From positions 53,397 through 117,396 of the forward strand of contig JBGCGJ010000018.1 in the NCBI GenBank assembly GCA_045110675.1: DNA of 64,000 nucleotides. Direction: 5' to 3'. The translations under genes were made by a program, and so were the position numbers. This DNA comes from JBALVT01 sp045110675. Lineage in GTDB: Bacteria > Pseudomonadota > Gammaproteobacteria > Pseudomonadales > Halieaceae. The first letter of the stretch is position 1. Every line of letters begins with the position of its first letter. Positions 35,370-44,664 of this stretch are shown here, in pieces. The notes beneath the pieces are model-generated. The model did no database searches. It was not told where the DNA came from and saw only the letters and a program-made list of their open reading frames with translations.

Positions 35370-35400
35370 AAGGGAGCTGTCCAATTGGGCAGCTCCCTTT
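35370..35400 (+). terminator. Terminator after the UrcA gene
   Basis: Perfect 10-bp stem AAGGGAGCTG / CAGCTCCCTT with a ten-base loop and a short T tract (TTTCC). Stem strength is good, the U tract poor. Confidence 0.6.
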
Positions 35401-35486
35401 CCTAGTATTGCACCGACGTCCCAGTGGCGTTCGCTTTCTCCTCTGCGGCAGTGCTAAAGTTGACCGGTCTTTTTGAGGAGAATCCG

Positions 35487-36287
35487 ATGTCGATACTAGA
35501 AAAGTTTAGGCTTGATGGGAAAGTTGCCATTGTTACCGGTGCTGGTAAAGGCAGCGGGGCAAGCATTGCTCGAACGTTTGCAGGAGCCGGGGCGAACCTT
35601 GTGATAGGGGCGAGAACCGAGGCAGACCTGCAAGCCGTTGCCAGGGAAGTCGAGGCGTTTGGACAGCAAGTCCTGGTCGTTCCCACCGATGTCTTGGACC
35701 CTGCTCAGTTGCAGGGTTTGGCGGATGCCGCCATGGCGCAGTTCGGTCGAATCGACATCCTGGTGAACAATGCCGGAGGTTTTCCACCCAAGCCGGTTTT
35801 GCAAACGACTGCAAAGGAATTCGAAGCGGCGTTTCGATTCAATGTCAGCACTGCCTTTGAACTGTCCCGTATTTGTGCACCTCTCATGGTGGAGTCTGGC
35901 GCGCTGGGTGCCATGCTGAACATATCCTCGATTGCCGGGCATAAACCTGCGCCGTGCTTTTCTGCCTATGGGACTGCCAAGGGGGCTCTGTCTTTGCTGA
36001 CTCAGGAACTCGCCCAGGAGTTTGCCCCCAAGATTCGTGTCAATGCTATCGCTGTGGGTTCTACCAAAACCGACGCGCTCAACACGGTACTCACTGAGGA
36101 TATCGAGCAAACCATGGTCGATCTAACGCCGATGGCGCGCTTGGGAGAAGTCGAAGATATCGCCCTGGGTGCGCTTTATCTGTGCTCTCCAGCTGCCAGT
36201 TATGTGACCGGCGATATTCTCAACGTCAACGGAGGTATGGAGCGTCTTAACATGCAGATGCCCAGAGCCTGGGGTGGCATGGGCTAA
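35487..36287 (+). CDS. Short-chain dehydrogenase/reductase
   Basis: About 266 residues, classical SDR. Cofactor motif TGAGKGSGASIA, NNAGG (residues 85-95), catalytic Ser in LNISSIAG and YxxxK in SAYGTAKGAL. C-terminal NVNGGMERLNM. I start at ATG 35487, with GAGGAG upstream. It converges on maiA, overlapping its 3' end by four bases. The substrate is not evident; proteins of this type act as 7-alpha-hydroxysteroid- or glucose-dehydrogenase-like enzymes. Confidence 0.9.
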   Translation: MSILEKFRLDGKVAIVTGAGKGSGASIARTFAGAGANLVIGARTEADLQAVAREVEAFGQQVLVVPTDVLDPAQLQGLADAAMAQFGRIDILVNNAGGFPPKPVLQTTAKEFEAAFRFNVSTAFELSRICAPLMVESGALGAMLNISSIAGHKPAPCFSAYGTAKGALSLLTQELAQEFAPKIRVNAIAVGSTKTDALNTVLTEDIEQTMVDLTPMARLGEVEDIALGALYLCSPAASYVTGDILNVNGGMERLNMQMPRAWGGMG

Positions 36288-36916
36288 TTGCCGGGCTGTT
36301 GGTCTGGATGTGCGTGGTAGAAAGCTTCCAGGGTGTTGCAATGGTGGTAAATCGACATGATTGCGGGAAACGCATTCACATCAACATTAAAACGCAGTGC
36401 GTTGTAAACCTGCGGGATCAGGTAGCAATCAGCTAAGCCGGGTTGATCACCAAAAGTGTACTGACCATTTCCCTCCCTGGCGGTAGCTTCGATTCCCTCA
36501 AAACCCCTGACCACCCAGTGGCTATACCATTGATCGACCTGTTGCTGTTCAGCGCTAAACCACTTTTTCAGATATCCGAGCACGCTGATATTGTTCAGGG
36601 GGTGTATATCGCAGGCGATATGATTGCAGATGCTGCGCACTTGGCTTCGTTCCAGGAGATCCTCTGGCAGTAACGGGATCTGGGGACGGGTCTCCTCCAA
36701 CCACTCCAGTATCGCTGTCGATTGCGCAATGACGGTGCCATCATCTAGTTCGAGCGCGGGTATCAATGCCTGTGGATTGCTGCTTTTGTATTGTTCACTC
36801 TTCTGCTGGGCTTCAAGCAGATTGATATTTTCGGCGAGGTATTCGATACCCTTCAGGTTCATCGCGATTCTAACGCGATAGGCAGCGGAAGAGCGGTAGT
36901 AGGTATATAGCTTCAT
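36284..36916 (-). CDS. maiA: Maleylacetoacetate isomerase
   Basis: Glutathione-dependent isomerisation of maleylacetoacetate to fumarylacetoacetate in tyrosine/homogentisate degradation. 210 residues, zeta-class GST fold. The active-site motif YYRSSAAYRVRIAMNLKG carries the Ser-Ser-x-x pattern of MaiA, and the C-terminal part has FGDQPGLADCYLIPQVYNA. It lies 13 bases after the fumarylacetoacetase gene, which supports the assignment over a generic GST. Confidence 0.93.
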   Translation of the reverse strand: MKLYTYYRSSAAYRVRIAMNLKGIEYLAENINLLEAQQKSEQYKSSNPQALIPALELDDGTVIAQSTAILEWLEETRPQIPLLPEDLLERSQVRSICNHIACDIHPLNNISVLGYLKKWFSAEQQQVDQWYSHWVVRGFEGIEATAREGNGQYTFGDQPGLADCYLIPQVYNALRFNVDVNAFPAIMSIYHHCNTLEAFYHAHPDQQPGN

Positions 36917-36929
36917 TGGCGTTCTCCGG

Positions 36930-37919
36930 TCAGGCCGGTGGTGTATACCTGACTACGACCTGGTCTATCTTGCCAAAGATTGTCTGGTCATCGCTATCGC
37001 GCATTTCAATTTCGATTCGATCACCAAAAGACATAAATGGAGTGCTGGGCTTGCCGTTGGCGATTGTCTCCAGGCAGCGAACCTCCGCAAGACAGCAAGA
37101 GCCACTCTCGCTCCCGACGTTGGACACTGTTCCCGAACCGATCACCGTGCCGGCCACGAGTGAGCGAGATTTCGCACAGTGTGAAATCAGAGTAGGGAAA
37201 TCGAAGGTCATATCGATGCCGGCATTGGGACTGCCGATCAATTCTTCATTCAGGGTTGCTCGTAGGGGAAGGTGGAGTTTGCTGCCGTCCCAGGCATCAC
37301 CCAGTTCGTCTGGAGTAACAAGCACCGGAGTGAATGATGTCCAGGGTTTGGATTGATAGAAACCGAATTGCTTGCCCAGTTCACCCGGAATCAGGTTCCG
37401 CAGGGAAACATCGTTCACCAGACCTATCAGTTTAATGTGCGCGCTGGCTTGATCTGCACGGGTGCCTGCGGGGACATCATCAGTAATGACTACCACTTCC
37501 GCTTCGAAGTCGATTCCCCACTCCTCGCTCTCCACTTCAATATCGTCGTGAGGTCCGATAAACGCATCCGAAGCCCCCATATAAACCAGGGGATCCTCCC
37601 AAAATGAGGCGGGAAGTTCGGCTCCGCGAGCTTTGCGGACCAGCTCGACATGAGTGACATAGGCGCTGCCATCCGCCCAGTGATAGCTGCGGGGTAGGGG
37701 GGCGGCGCATTCGGCCGGATTAAACGGAAAACTATCATCGCAATTACCCGCATTGAGCTGCTCGGATACCGCCAAAAGTTTTGGTTCAGCGTCCTGCCAG
37801 TCATCCAGGGCGGACTGCAGCGTGGCGGCGATATCTGCGACTAATACGGCGCGGCTTAGATCCTTGGAGACGACGAGTAATTTCCCATCTCTGCGATGCT
37901 TCAGTGAGGCTAGTTTCAT
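36930..37919 (-). CDS. Fumarylacetoacetate hydrolase family protein
   Basis: Cleaves fumarylacetoacetate to fumarate and acetoacetate, the last step of tyrosine degradation. About 329 residues. Metal ligands appear in EVESEEWGIDFEAEVVV (the ExE and downstream Asp), and the core has GTVIGSGTVSNVG and MSFGDRIEIEM. I start at ATG 37919 with GGAAG upstream. First gene of a two-gene operon with maiA, divergent from the MarR regulator across a spacer with two operator-like sites. Confidence 0.9.
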   Translation of the reverse strand: MKLASLKHRRDGKLLVVSKDLSRAVLVADIAATLQSALDDWQDAEPKLLAVSEQLNAGNCDDSFPFNPAECAAPLPRSYHWADGSAYVTHVELVRKARGAELPASFWEDPLVYMGASDAFIGPHDDIEVESEEWGIDFEAEVVVITDDVPAGTRADQASAHIKLIGLVNDVSLRNLIPGELGKQFGFYQSKPWTSFTPVLVTPDELGDAWDGSKLHLPLRATLNEELIGSPNAGIDMTFDFPTLISHCAKSRSLVAGTVIGSGTVSNVGSESGSCCLAEVRCLETIANGKPSTPFMSFGDRIEIEMRDSDDQTIFGKIDQVVVRYTPPA

Positions 37920-37976
37920 TGTGGCTTCCGGAGTTTTCCTGCTCATTGTTGGCAGTTTATAGAGTAGGTGAAACTA

Positions 37977-38011
37977 GTTACATTTGCAACCAATAAGGTT
38001 ACATTTGTAAC
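37977..38011. promoter_or_regulatory. Tandem operator-like sites between fumarylacetoacetase and MarR genes
   Basis: Two 14-bp sites, GTTACATTTGCAAC at 37977-37990 and GTTACATTTGTAAC at 37998-38011, spaced 21 bases (two helical turns). The second is a perfect GTTAC-N4-GTAAC dyad and the first differs by one base. They sit between divergent genes, a standard position for a MarR autoregulatory operator. Confidence 0.7.
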
Positions 38012-38062
38012 TAATATGCTCTGCTTGTATACTTTCGAAAGAACCGAATCTAGGGTGATTAC

Positions 38063-38521
38063 ATGAGTGAAGTATTATCTTTGGCGCAGTTTCTTCCCTA
38101 CCGCTGCAACAATCTTGCCCAGCAGATTAGCGTTTCCCTGTCGCGTATCTACGTCGATAAATTTGGGATTACCATCGCCGGCTGGAGAATTCTCGTCACC
38201 CTTGCGGAGTATGGAGAGCTGCAGGCTAAAGACGTTGCTCGCCTGACCAATATGGACAAAGTCCGGGTCTCACGGAGCGTCGCAGTCCTATTGGAACAGG
38301 GGCTTCTCAATCGCAGACCCAGTGGCGATGACAGCAGGGTTACCCTCCTAAAGTTGAATGCCGACGGACGGCGTCTGTACGAGCGTATCGCTCCGGAAGC
38401 ACTTGACTGGGAGCAGGAATTGCTCGAACCGCTGTCGAAAACGGAACAACAATCTCTGTTGCGAATACTGGATAAGTTGGAGGGACGACTGCTTGAAATG
38501 GCACCTGGAGATGCGCCGTGA
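38063..38521 (+). CDS. MarR family transcriptional regulator
   Basis: 152-residue winged-helix dimeric regulator. The DNA-binding part is ITIAGWRILVTLAEYGELQAKDVARLTNMDKVRVSRSVAVL with the wing LNRRPSGDDSRVTLLKL. ATG 38063 is preceded by AGGGTG. The gene overlaps the hydroxylase start by four bases and is divergent from the fah-maiA operon, so it likely controls both directions through the sites at 37977-38011. An aromatic pathway intermediate is the plausible ligand. Confidence 0.9.
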   Translation: MSEVLSLAQFLPYRCNNLAQQISVSLSRIYVDKFGITIAGWRILVTLAEYGELQAKDVARLTNMDKVRVSRSVAVLLEQGLLNRRPSGDDSRVTLLKLNADGRRLYERIAPEALDWEQELLEPLSKTEQQSLLRILDKLEGRLLEMAPGDAP

Positions 38522-40251
38522 ATCAGCAGGAGATTATCGCCAGTTTGCCTATCCATTTGAGGCCGTTTGTCAAAATACAGGATTACGATCTTTATACTCC
38601 GCAAGACCAGGCGGTCTGGCGTTTTCTTCTCAAGCAGCTAAGTCAGCATCTGGCCAAATGTGCCCACCCGGTCTATCTCGAGGGGCTTAAACGCACCGGC
38701 ATCGCGCTGGATCATATCCCCTCTATCGATGAAATGAATGTTTCCCTGGCTGCCTTGGGTTGGCGAGCGGTTGTGGTCGACGGCTTTGTTCCCCCGGCTA
38801 TTTTTATGGAGTTTCAGGCTCTCAAGGTGCTGGTGATCGCCTTGGATATGCGCAGTGTCGACCACATTATGTACACCCCGGCTCCCGATATTGTTCACGA
38901 GGCAGCGGGACACGCGCCGTTTATTGTAGACGTTGACTATGCGGAGTTTTTGCAACGGTTTGGCGAAGTCGGTATGAAGGCAATTAGCAGCCAGCACGAC
39001 CTCGACGTTTACGAAGCGATACGTCAATTATCGGTAGTAAAAGAAAACCCTGCCAGCACCGCGTTGGAAATTGATGAGGCCGAAGCGCATTTGCAAGATG
39101 TGCTCGCCCGAGATGAAGAGCCCTCAGAGGCAACGCTCTTGTCGCGGCTGCACTGGTGGACGGTTGAGTATGGTCTTGTCGGCGAACTCGACGACTATCG
39201 CATATTCGGAGCCGGGCTGTTGTCTTCCCTGGGTGAAAGTGTGCATTGTCTGGATGATGAGAAGGTTCAGAAGATACCGCTAACAGTGGACGCAGTGACC
39301 GCCAATTACGATATTACCTCCGAGCAGGATCGACTGTATGTCACCAAGAGTTGCAAGCACTTAAGCCAGGTGCTCAACGAGTTTGCAGCCAGTATGTGTT
39401 TTGAGCGCGGTGGAGCCGATTCCATACGGGTCGCAATCAAGGCGAAGACCATTTGTACGGCGGAGTATGACTCCGGGGTTCAGCTTAGTGGGGTGTTCAG
39501 CGAATTGTTGTGCGATGCGGTTGGAAACCCTACCTATTTGCGAACCGTTGGGCCCACGCAGCTGGCATGGAAGGGTATTGAAATCCCAGGGCAAGGCATA
39601 GACCAACATCCGGAGGGATTTGGATCTCCCATCGGCAAACTCAAGGACTTTAATCGCTGCCTGAGTGAATACACGTTCGATGAACTCAAGGCACATAGTA
39701 TTGAGATTGGCAAAAACGTGCAGCTGGAGTTCCTGTCGGGAGTCACCGTCACGGGCGAGTTGCGGGCCATTCATCGGCATGAACACAAGAATCTTTTGCT
39801 GAGCTTCGAGCAATGCTCGGTCACAGATCTTCAAGGGCGGATTTTGTTCGAGCCCAGTTGGGGAGTCTATGACATGACCGTTGGTGCCACCATAGATTCC
39901 GTATTTGGCGGAGCCGCGGATAGGAATACGTATCGATTGTACCGTGAACCTTCAAACCTTGAGGTGGGAGCGGTTGTCCGGGACGAGGCCTTGATGGAAC
40001 TATACCGGATGGTGGCGGCTGCTGCGGGGGATCAACGCCGGAATGATTTATTGCTTGCTACCCTCCAGGATGAACTGTTGGACTACCCCGACGAATGGTT
40101 GCTAAGAGTCGAGATTCTGACTTTGCCGTACTTGAAAACGAGCGGCGCTGCGGAACTACGTCAACGGCTCAGGCAAGAATTGGACAATATCGGAACACGC
40201 TGCCCGGACAAGGCCGAGTTAATTCAGCGAGCATTGAGTTCGCCATCGTAG
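38518..40251 (+). CDS. Biopterin-dependent aromatic amino acid hydroxylase, long form
   Basis: Probably phenylalanine 4-monooxygenase, which makes tyrosine. 577 residues, about twice the usual proteobacterial PhhA and like the long bacterial type. The catalytic iron triad is readable: His127 and His132 in VHEAAGHAPF and Glu217 in WWTVEYGL. The C-terminal ~280 residues are an extra region of unknown role. GTG 38518 overlaps the MarR stop. The pairing with maiA and fumarylacetoacetase points to phenylalanine catabolism. hpd and hmgA, the middle steps, are not in the window. Confidence 0.85.
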   Translation: MNQQEIIASLPIHLRPFVKIQDYDLYTPQDQAVWRFLLKQLSQHLAKCAHPVYLEGLKRTGIALDHIPSIDEMNVSLAALGWRAVVVDGFVPPAIFMEFQALKVLVIALDMRSVDHIMYTPAPDIVHEAAGHAPFIVDVDYAEFLQRFGEVGMKAISSQHDLDVYEAIRQLSVVKENPASTALEIDEAEAHLQDVLARDEEPSEATLLSRLHWWTVEYGLVGELDDYRIFGAGLLSSLGESVHCLDDEKVQKIPLTVDAVTANYDITSEQDRLYVTKSCKHLSQVLNEFAASMCFERGGADSIRVAIKAKTICTAEYDSGVQLSGVFSELLCDAVGNPTYLRTVGPTQLAWKGIEIPGQGIDQHPEGFGSPIGKLKDFNRCLSEYTFDELKAHSIEIGKNVQLEFLSGVTVTGELRAIHRHEHKNLLLSFEQCSVTDLQGRILFEPSWGVYDMTVGATIDSVFGGAADRNTYRLYREPSNLEVGAVVRDEALMELYRMVAAAAGDQRRNDLLLATLQDELLDYPDEWLLRVEILTLPYLKTSGAAELRQRLRQELDNIGTRCPDKAELIQRALSSPS

Positions 40252-40395
40252 TGCTCTAAACATTGCTCTAAGCAGTGCCCTTAATCGTGCCCTGACACCT
40301 TTGCCCATATTGGTGGCACCGCATCCCATGCGAGTGCCCGGGCAGTTCTCTACTATAAATCTTCCTCGAATCCCTCTCGAACAGGAGAAGCGGCC

Positions 40396-41568
40396 ATGTC
40401 TCTGAATTTTGACAGCGCGCGAATGCCCAACCCTCATATTACCGCTGAACACGAGGAGTGGCGCGCCCAGTTGCGAAAATTCATCGATGCCGAGATCATG
40501 CCCTACGCCGAAGATTGGGATGAGGCCGGGCATATTCCCATTGAACTGTGGCCAAAGGCTGCTGCTGTTGGCCTTTTGGGCATGGGGTACCCGGAGGAGT
40601 TCGGCGGAATTCTCGAAGGACTTGACTCCTGGCACAGTTGGATTGCCAATGAGGAGTTGGCGCGCATCGGTGCAGGCGGTGTCGCTGCGAGTCTCATGGT
40701 ACACGGCATCGGCTTGCCACCCGTTCTGAACTGGGGGACCCAGGAACTTAAAGAGAGGGTGGCACCGTCTGTCCTGGCCGGTGAAAAGCACATTTCATTA
40801 GGTATCACAGAACCCGGGGGTGGCTCAGATGTCGCGCAGTTGTCCACCACTGCCGTTCGTGATGGTGACCATTTTATCGTCAACGGATCAAAGACCTTTA
40901 TTACCGGTGGCATGAGAGCCAACTGGGTTTCCACTGCGGTTCGCACTGGTGGGGAAGGTGCCGGCGGGGTTTCTATGCTGCTGATCCCGACAGATTCCGA
41001 GGGTTTTTCTCGCACTGAACTTAATCGCAAACAGGGGTGGTGGGCCTCGGACACCGCAACGTTATACTTTGACAATGTTCGGGTGCCGGTGAGCAATCTA
41101 ATCGGTACCGAAAACCAGGGTTTTAGGGTTATTATGACGAACTTCAACAGCGAGCGTATGAGCATGGCTGCGGGCATGGAAGCGCTGGGGCGAGTCTGTC
41201 TCGAAGAGGCATTGGAGTGGGCGCAAGAGCGTAAAACCTTTGGTAAACGGTTGGCGGATCACCAGGTAATAAGACATAAGTTCTCCCAGATGAAACAAAA
41301 GCTAAATGCTACCCAGGCCTACATTCGTGTGTGCTATGAAGCTATTGAAGCGGGCAATGCCAATCCAGGAGATATTGCCATGCTCAAGGTTCAAGCTAGC
41401 GAAACAATGGAATTTTGCGCCAGGGAAGCAATGCAGGTGCTCGGGGGCATCGGCTACATGCGTGGCAGTAGAGTAGAACGTATCTATCGAGAGGTTCGAG
41501 TTAACGCCATAGGCGGTGGTTCGGAAGAAATCATGCGCGATCTCGCCGCGCGCCAATACGGGATTTAA
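40396..41568 (+). CDS. Acyl-CoA dehydrogenase
   Basis: FAD enzyme of 390 residues that introduces a 2,3 double bond into acyl-CoA. ACAD signatures are ISLGITEPGGGSDVAQLST, GSKTFITGGMRANWV and the C-terminal MQVLGGIGYMRGSRVERIYREVRVNAIGGGSEEIMRDL, where GGGSEEIM is a recognisable subgroup marker. ATG 40396 follows an AGGAG about ten bases upstream. First gene of an operon with a GST and two further ACADs. Chain-length preference is not evident. Confidence 0.93.
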   Translation: MSLNFDSARMPNPHITAEHEEWRAQLRKFIDAEIMPYAEDWDEAGHIPIELWPKAAAVGLLGMGYPEEFGGILEGLDSWHSWIANEELARIGAGGVAASLMVHGIGLPPVLNWGTQELKERVAPSVLAGEKHISLGITEPGGGSDVAQLSTTAVRDGDHFIVNGSKTFITGGMRANWVSTAVRTGGEGAGGVSMLLIPTDSEGFSRTELNRKQGWWASDTATLYFDNVRVPVSNLIGTENQGFRVIMTNFNSERMSMAAGMEALGRVCLEEALEWAQERKTFGKRLADHQVIRHKFSQMKQKLNATQAYIRVCYEAIEAGNANPGDIAMLKVQASETMEFCAREAMQVLGGIGYMRGSRVERIYREVRVNAIGGGSEEIMRDLAARQYGI

Positions 41569-41570
41569 CA

Positions 41571-42194
41571 ATGAAACTATGGCACTGCAAGGGCGCTCGT
41601 TCTCTGCGTCCACTTTGGGCACTCGAAGAGATGGGATTGGAATATGAGTTGGAGGTGATGCCGTTTCCTCCGCGCATTTTTCACAAGGAATACCTGGGCG
41701 TAAACTCTCTGGGAACTATCCCCTACTTTGTGGATGATGCGACGGAGATGACCGAGTCGGCGGGAATTTGCCAGTATCTGGTCGATCGGTATGAGCAATA
41801 TGACTTCGGCCTACGCGCCGATCATCCCGAATACGGTGCTTATCTGAATTGGCTACATCACTCCGATGCGACGCTGACGTTTCCGCAAACCATCTCAATG
41901 CGCTACTACCTGCTAGAACCGTCACCGGAGAAACAGGGTGTAGCTGACGATTACGCCAAGTGGTTTATCGCGCGCTTAAAACGCCTTAACACACATTTGG
42001 AAAGCCACGAATATCTGGTGGATAACCGCTTTACAATTGCCGACATCGCCGTAGGTTATGCTCTTTATTTGGGTGTGGCCTTGAAGCTGGATGAACGCTA
42101 CAAACCGCAAACCAGAGAATATCTGGAAAAATTGATGGCGCGGCCTGGGTTTAAACGCGCTGATGCATTTGATGAACCTGCTCCACTGGATTAG
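41571..42194 (+). CDS. Glutathione S-transferase family protein
   Basis: 207 residues. N-terminal thioredoxin-like domain (KLWHCKGARSLRPLWALEEM, with GTIPYFVDDATEMTESAGICQYL around the cis-Pro) and an all-helical C-terminal domain (FTIADIAVGYALYLGV). It starts two bases after the first ACAD stop. The specific substrate is not known. Position between ACAD genes suggests detoxification or processing of an unsaturated acyl intermediate. Confidence 0.88.
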   Translation: MKLWHCKGARSLRPLWALEEMGLEYELEVMPFPPRIFHKEYLGVNSLGTIPYFVDDATEMTESAGICQYLVDRYEQYDFGLRADHPEYGAYLNWLHHSDATLTFPQTISMRYYLLEPSPEKQGVADDYAKWFIARLKRLNTHLESHEYLVDNRFTIADIAVGYALYLGVALKLDERYKPQTREYLEKLMARPGFKRADAFDEPAPLD

Positions 42195-42211
42195 AGATTT
42201 AGGGAAAAACA

Positions 42212-43426
42212 ATGAGTGTAACTGAACAGGAAAAAACTGAATTTCGCGCCGAGGTTTCGGCGTGGATGAAGGACAACAAGCCCGCCGACCCCGGTTTTTT
42301 GTTGCCGCAAACGTTTATGGAAGTGGGCTCGGAAGAACAGTTGGAGTTCCTGCGAGAGTGGCAGCACAAGATCTGGTCCGCTGGTTATCTGGGAATGGCC
42401 TGGCCTAAGGAGTTTGGTGGTGGTGGCGTAAGTTCGGTTTTCCAGGATATTGCAGATTCGGAAATGCGCCGCAAAGCTGTGCCTATCACTTTTAATGTTA
42501 TCGGACTGGGATGGGCGGGTCCGCTGATCAACGATATTGGTACACAGCAGGAAAAAGAAAAGTATTTAAAAAATATCCTCAGCGGCGAGGATGTTTGGTG
42601 TCAGGGTTTTTCAGAACCCGATAACGGTTCTGATCTTGGCAACGCGCAAACCAAAGCGGTGCGTGAGGGCGACGAATACGTACTCAACGGTTCCAAGATC
42701 TGGACGACCATGGGCAATTTCGCCAAGTATATGATTTTGCTCGCGCGCACTAATCCTAACACCGAGCGTAAATACGATGGCCTGTCCTACTTTTTGTCGC
42801 CGATGCTCGTGGAGGGTATTGAGACCCGACCGATACGAAAAATTACGGGCGAATTCGGCTTTACCGAAACTTTTTTTACCGACGCCAGAATCCCCGCCGA
42901 TTGTCTGATGGGCGAAGAGGGGCAGGGTTGGAAGATCGCCATGCAGACGCTGCAATACGAACGAGGCGCCGAGGCGGGAGCCGCGGGAGGCTTGATGACG
43001 GTTCGCACCGACGTCGACGATATGATTGCGCAACTCGACGGCGTCACCCGTGATGGTGAGCCTGTGCTGCAAGACACCTCCATTCGCGATGATCTTGTAA
43101 AAATCGTCATGGAAGAGAAAGCCACCATACTCAGCAGCCGACGAGCGGCTATAAATCCGCTCACCACCGATTACCCCCATTCGATTCCACTGTCGAGTAA
43201 GTTGCGTGTGAGTGAAACTTCACGCCGGATGCGTCAGCTGGCGATTAATCTCCAGGGTGCAGAAGGCGCTTTGTATGTTGGAGATGATGATGCGCGTCAG
43301 CGAGGCTTTTGGCAGCGTGCCTATTTCAATAGTTTTTCCAGCACGATCGGCGGGGGAACGTCACAGGTACAGGCGAACATTGTTGCAGAACATATTCTCG
43401 GCCTTCCTAAATCGGGAGAGAAGTAA
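42212..43426 (+). CDS. Acyl-CoA dehydrogenase, larger subunit candidate
   Basis: 404 residues, ACAD fold. The signatures include MAWPKEFGGGGVS, CQGFSEPDNGSDL, NGSKIWTTMGNFAKYMILLART and the C-terminal FSSTIGGGTSQVQANIVAEHILGLPK. It resembles the larger partner of heteromeric ACADs (FadE26/28-like in actinobacteria), with the adjacent smaller ACAD as the possible partner. The stop overlaps the next start by one base. Confidence 0.9.
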   Translation: MSVTEQEKTEFRAEVSAWMKDNKPADPGFLLPQTFMEVGSEEQLEFLREWQHKIWSAGYLGMAWPKEFGGGGVSSVFQDIADSEMRRKAVPITFNVIGLGWAGPLINDIGTQQEKEKYLKNILSGEDVWCQGFSEPDNGSDLGNAQTKAVREGDEYVLNGSKIWTTMGNFAKYMILLARTNPNTERKYDGLSYFLSPMLVEGIETRPIRKITGEFGFTETFFTDARIPADCLMGEEGQGWKIAMQTLQYERGAEAGAAGGLMTVRTDVDDMIAQLDGVTRDGEPVLQDTSIRDDLVKIVMEEKATILSSRRAAINPLTTDYPHSIPLSSKLRVSETSRRMRQLAINLQGAEGALYVGDDDARQRGFWQRAYFNSFSSTIGGGTSQVQANIVAEHILGLPKSGEK

Positions 43427-44553
43427 TGTCAGTTATTGGAAATACAACACTGCAGTTTAGTGAAGAGCAGGCCATGATCCTGGATACAGCCAGGGAGTTT
43501 TGCCGGGATAAATCTCCCATTGAAGCGGTGCGTGCACAGTTAGATTCTGAAGCGGGATTTGATGCCGCTATCTGGCAGGAAATGGTTGCCCTGGGCTGGA
43601 CCGGGATTTCTATACCAGAGGCCTTCGGTGGTTCCGGATTAGGTGTGTCCTCACTGGTGCCGGTGGTGGAGTGCATGGGGCGGGCAATGTTGGGTACGCC
43701 ACTGGTGAGTTCCGCACTTGCCGGGCAACTGATTCTGCGTTCGGGAAACTCTGAACAGTTAGACAGACTGTTGCCGGGGATTGTCGAGGGGGCTGCTGCA
43801 ACGACCGCAACCTTGGAAAGTGGAGATTGGGGGGCCACGCAAATAGCCTGTTCGCTCAATGACCAGCTTCAGTTAACAGGCGTGAAAAAGTTCGTCACAG
43901 ACGCGGTTGTCGCCGATTTGTTCGTGGTGTCAGTAATGCACCAGGATGCTGTGGCACTTGCTGTGGTCAGAGCTGAACAGCTAAAGCCTGGGGCGATTCG
44001 GGCCAATACGCTCATTGATGAAACCAAACGTTCTGCCAGAGTCGATTTCGATGGCGTGACCGTCGACGCCAACAATGTCATTACTGGCGATAAGGTAACG
44101 AGCGCTCAGCGTGATGTTGCGCTTTTGGGCGCGCTTTTAACTGCAGCTGAAGCTGCCGGTACCACTGGCGCCTGCCTGGACACCGTGGTGGAGTACTTGA
44201 ATACCCGTAAACAGTTTGGCAATTTGATCGGCTCCTATCAGGCGCTGAAGCACCCGATGGTGGAAATCCTCACGGCCAATGATTCGGCGCGTTCCTTTAT
44301 CTACCATGCGGCTACCTTGGTATCGGACGAAACCCTGGATAGCGATGCTGAGCTGGCTTGTAGAATGGCAAAAGCGCAGGCTACCGATACCTTGAAATAC
44401 GCCGGCGACCGATCTGTGCAGTTTCATGGCGGCATGGGTTTTACCTATGAATGCAATGCGCAGCTGTATATACGCCGGGCACAGTGGTCACAGCAGCAGT
44501 ATGGCGACGCTCAGCACCATCGCAAGCGCATCGCGTCTCTACTGCTGGATTGA
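43426..44553 (+). CDS. Acyl-CoA dehydrogenase, smaller subunit candidate
   Basis: 375 residues, divergent ACAD. It keeps the N-terminal FGGSGLGVSSLVPVVECMGRAML and the C-terminal RKQFGNLIGSYQALKHPMVEI and FHGGMGFTYECNAQLYIRRAQW, but lacks a conventional EPGxGSD loop. That fits a partner subunit of the preceding gene, as in alpha2beta2 ACADs of sterol and fatty acid side-chain degradation. Linked to it by a TAATG stop/start overlap. Confidence 0.87.
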   Translation: MSVIGNTTLQFSEEQAMILDTAREFCRDKSPIEAVRAQLDSEAGFDAAIWQEMVALGWTGISIPEAFGGSGLGVSSLVPVVECMGRAMLGTPLVSSALAGQLILRSGNSEQLDRLLPGIVEGAAATTATLESGDWGATQIACSLNDQLQLTGVKKFVTDAVVADLFVVSVMHQDAVALAVVRAEQLKPGAIRANTLIDETKRSARVDFDGVTVDANNVITGDKVTSAQRDVALLGALLTAAEAAGTTGACLDTVVEYLNTRKQFGNLIGSYQALKHPMVEILTANDSARSFIYHAATLVSDETLDSDAELACRMAKAQATDTLKYAGDRSVQFHGGMGFTYECNAQLYIRRAQWSQQQYGDAQHHRKRIASLLLD

Positions 44554-44664
44554 TGTCAGCGTTTTTGTTCTTTACCGACTTCCCCTACACCGCCTGGGTC
44601 GCTTGTCCCACCGCGGTGTAATGGGGTAGAGTCCCGCCTCGAAATTGTGTTCGAAACAGAAGGT

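Noticed and set aside
35496..36110. 204-codon minus-strand frame
   Set aside because: Antisense to the SDR gene, which has full SDR motifs.
40503..41177. 224-codon minus-strand frame
   Set aside because: Antisense to an acyl-CoA dehydrogenase gene.
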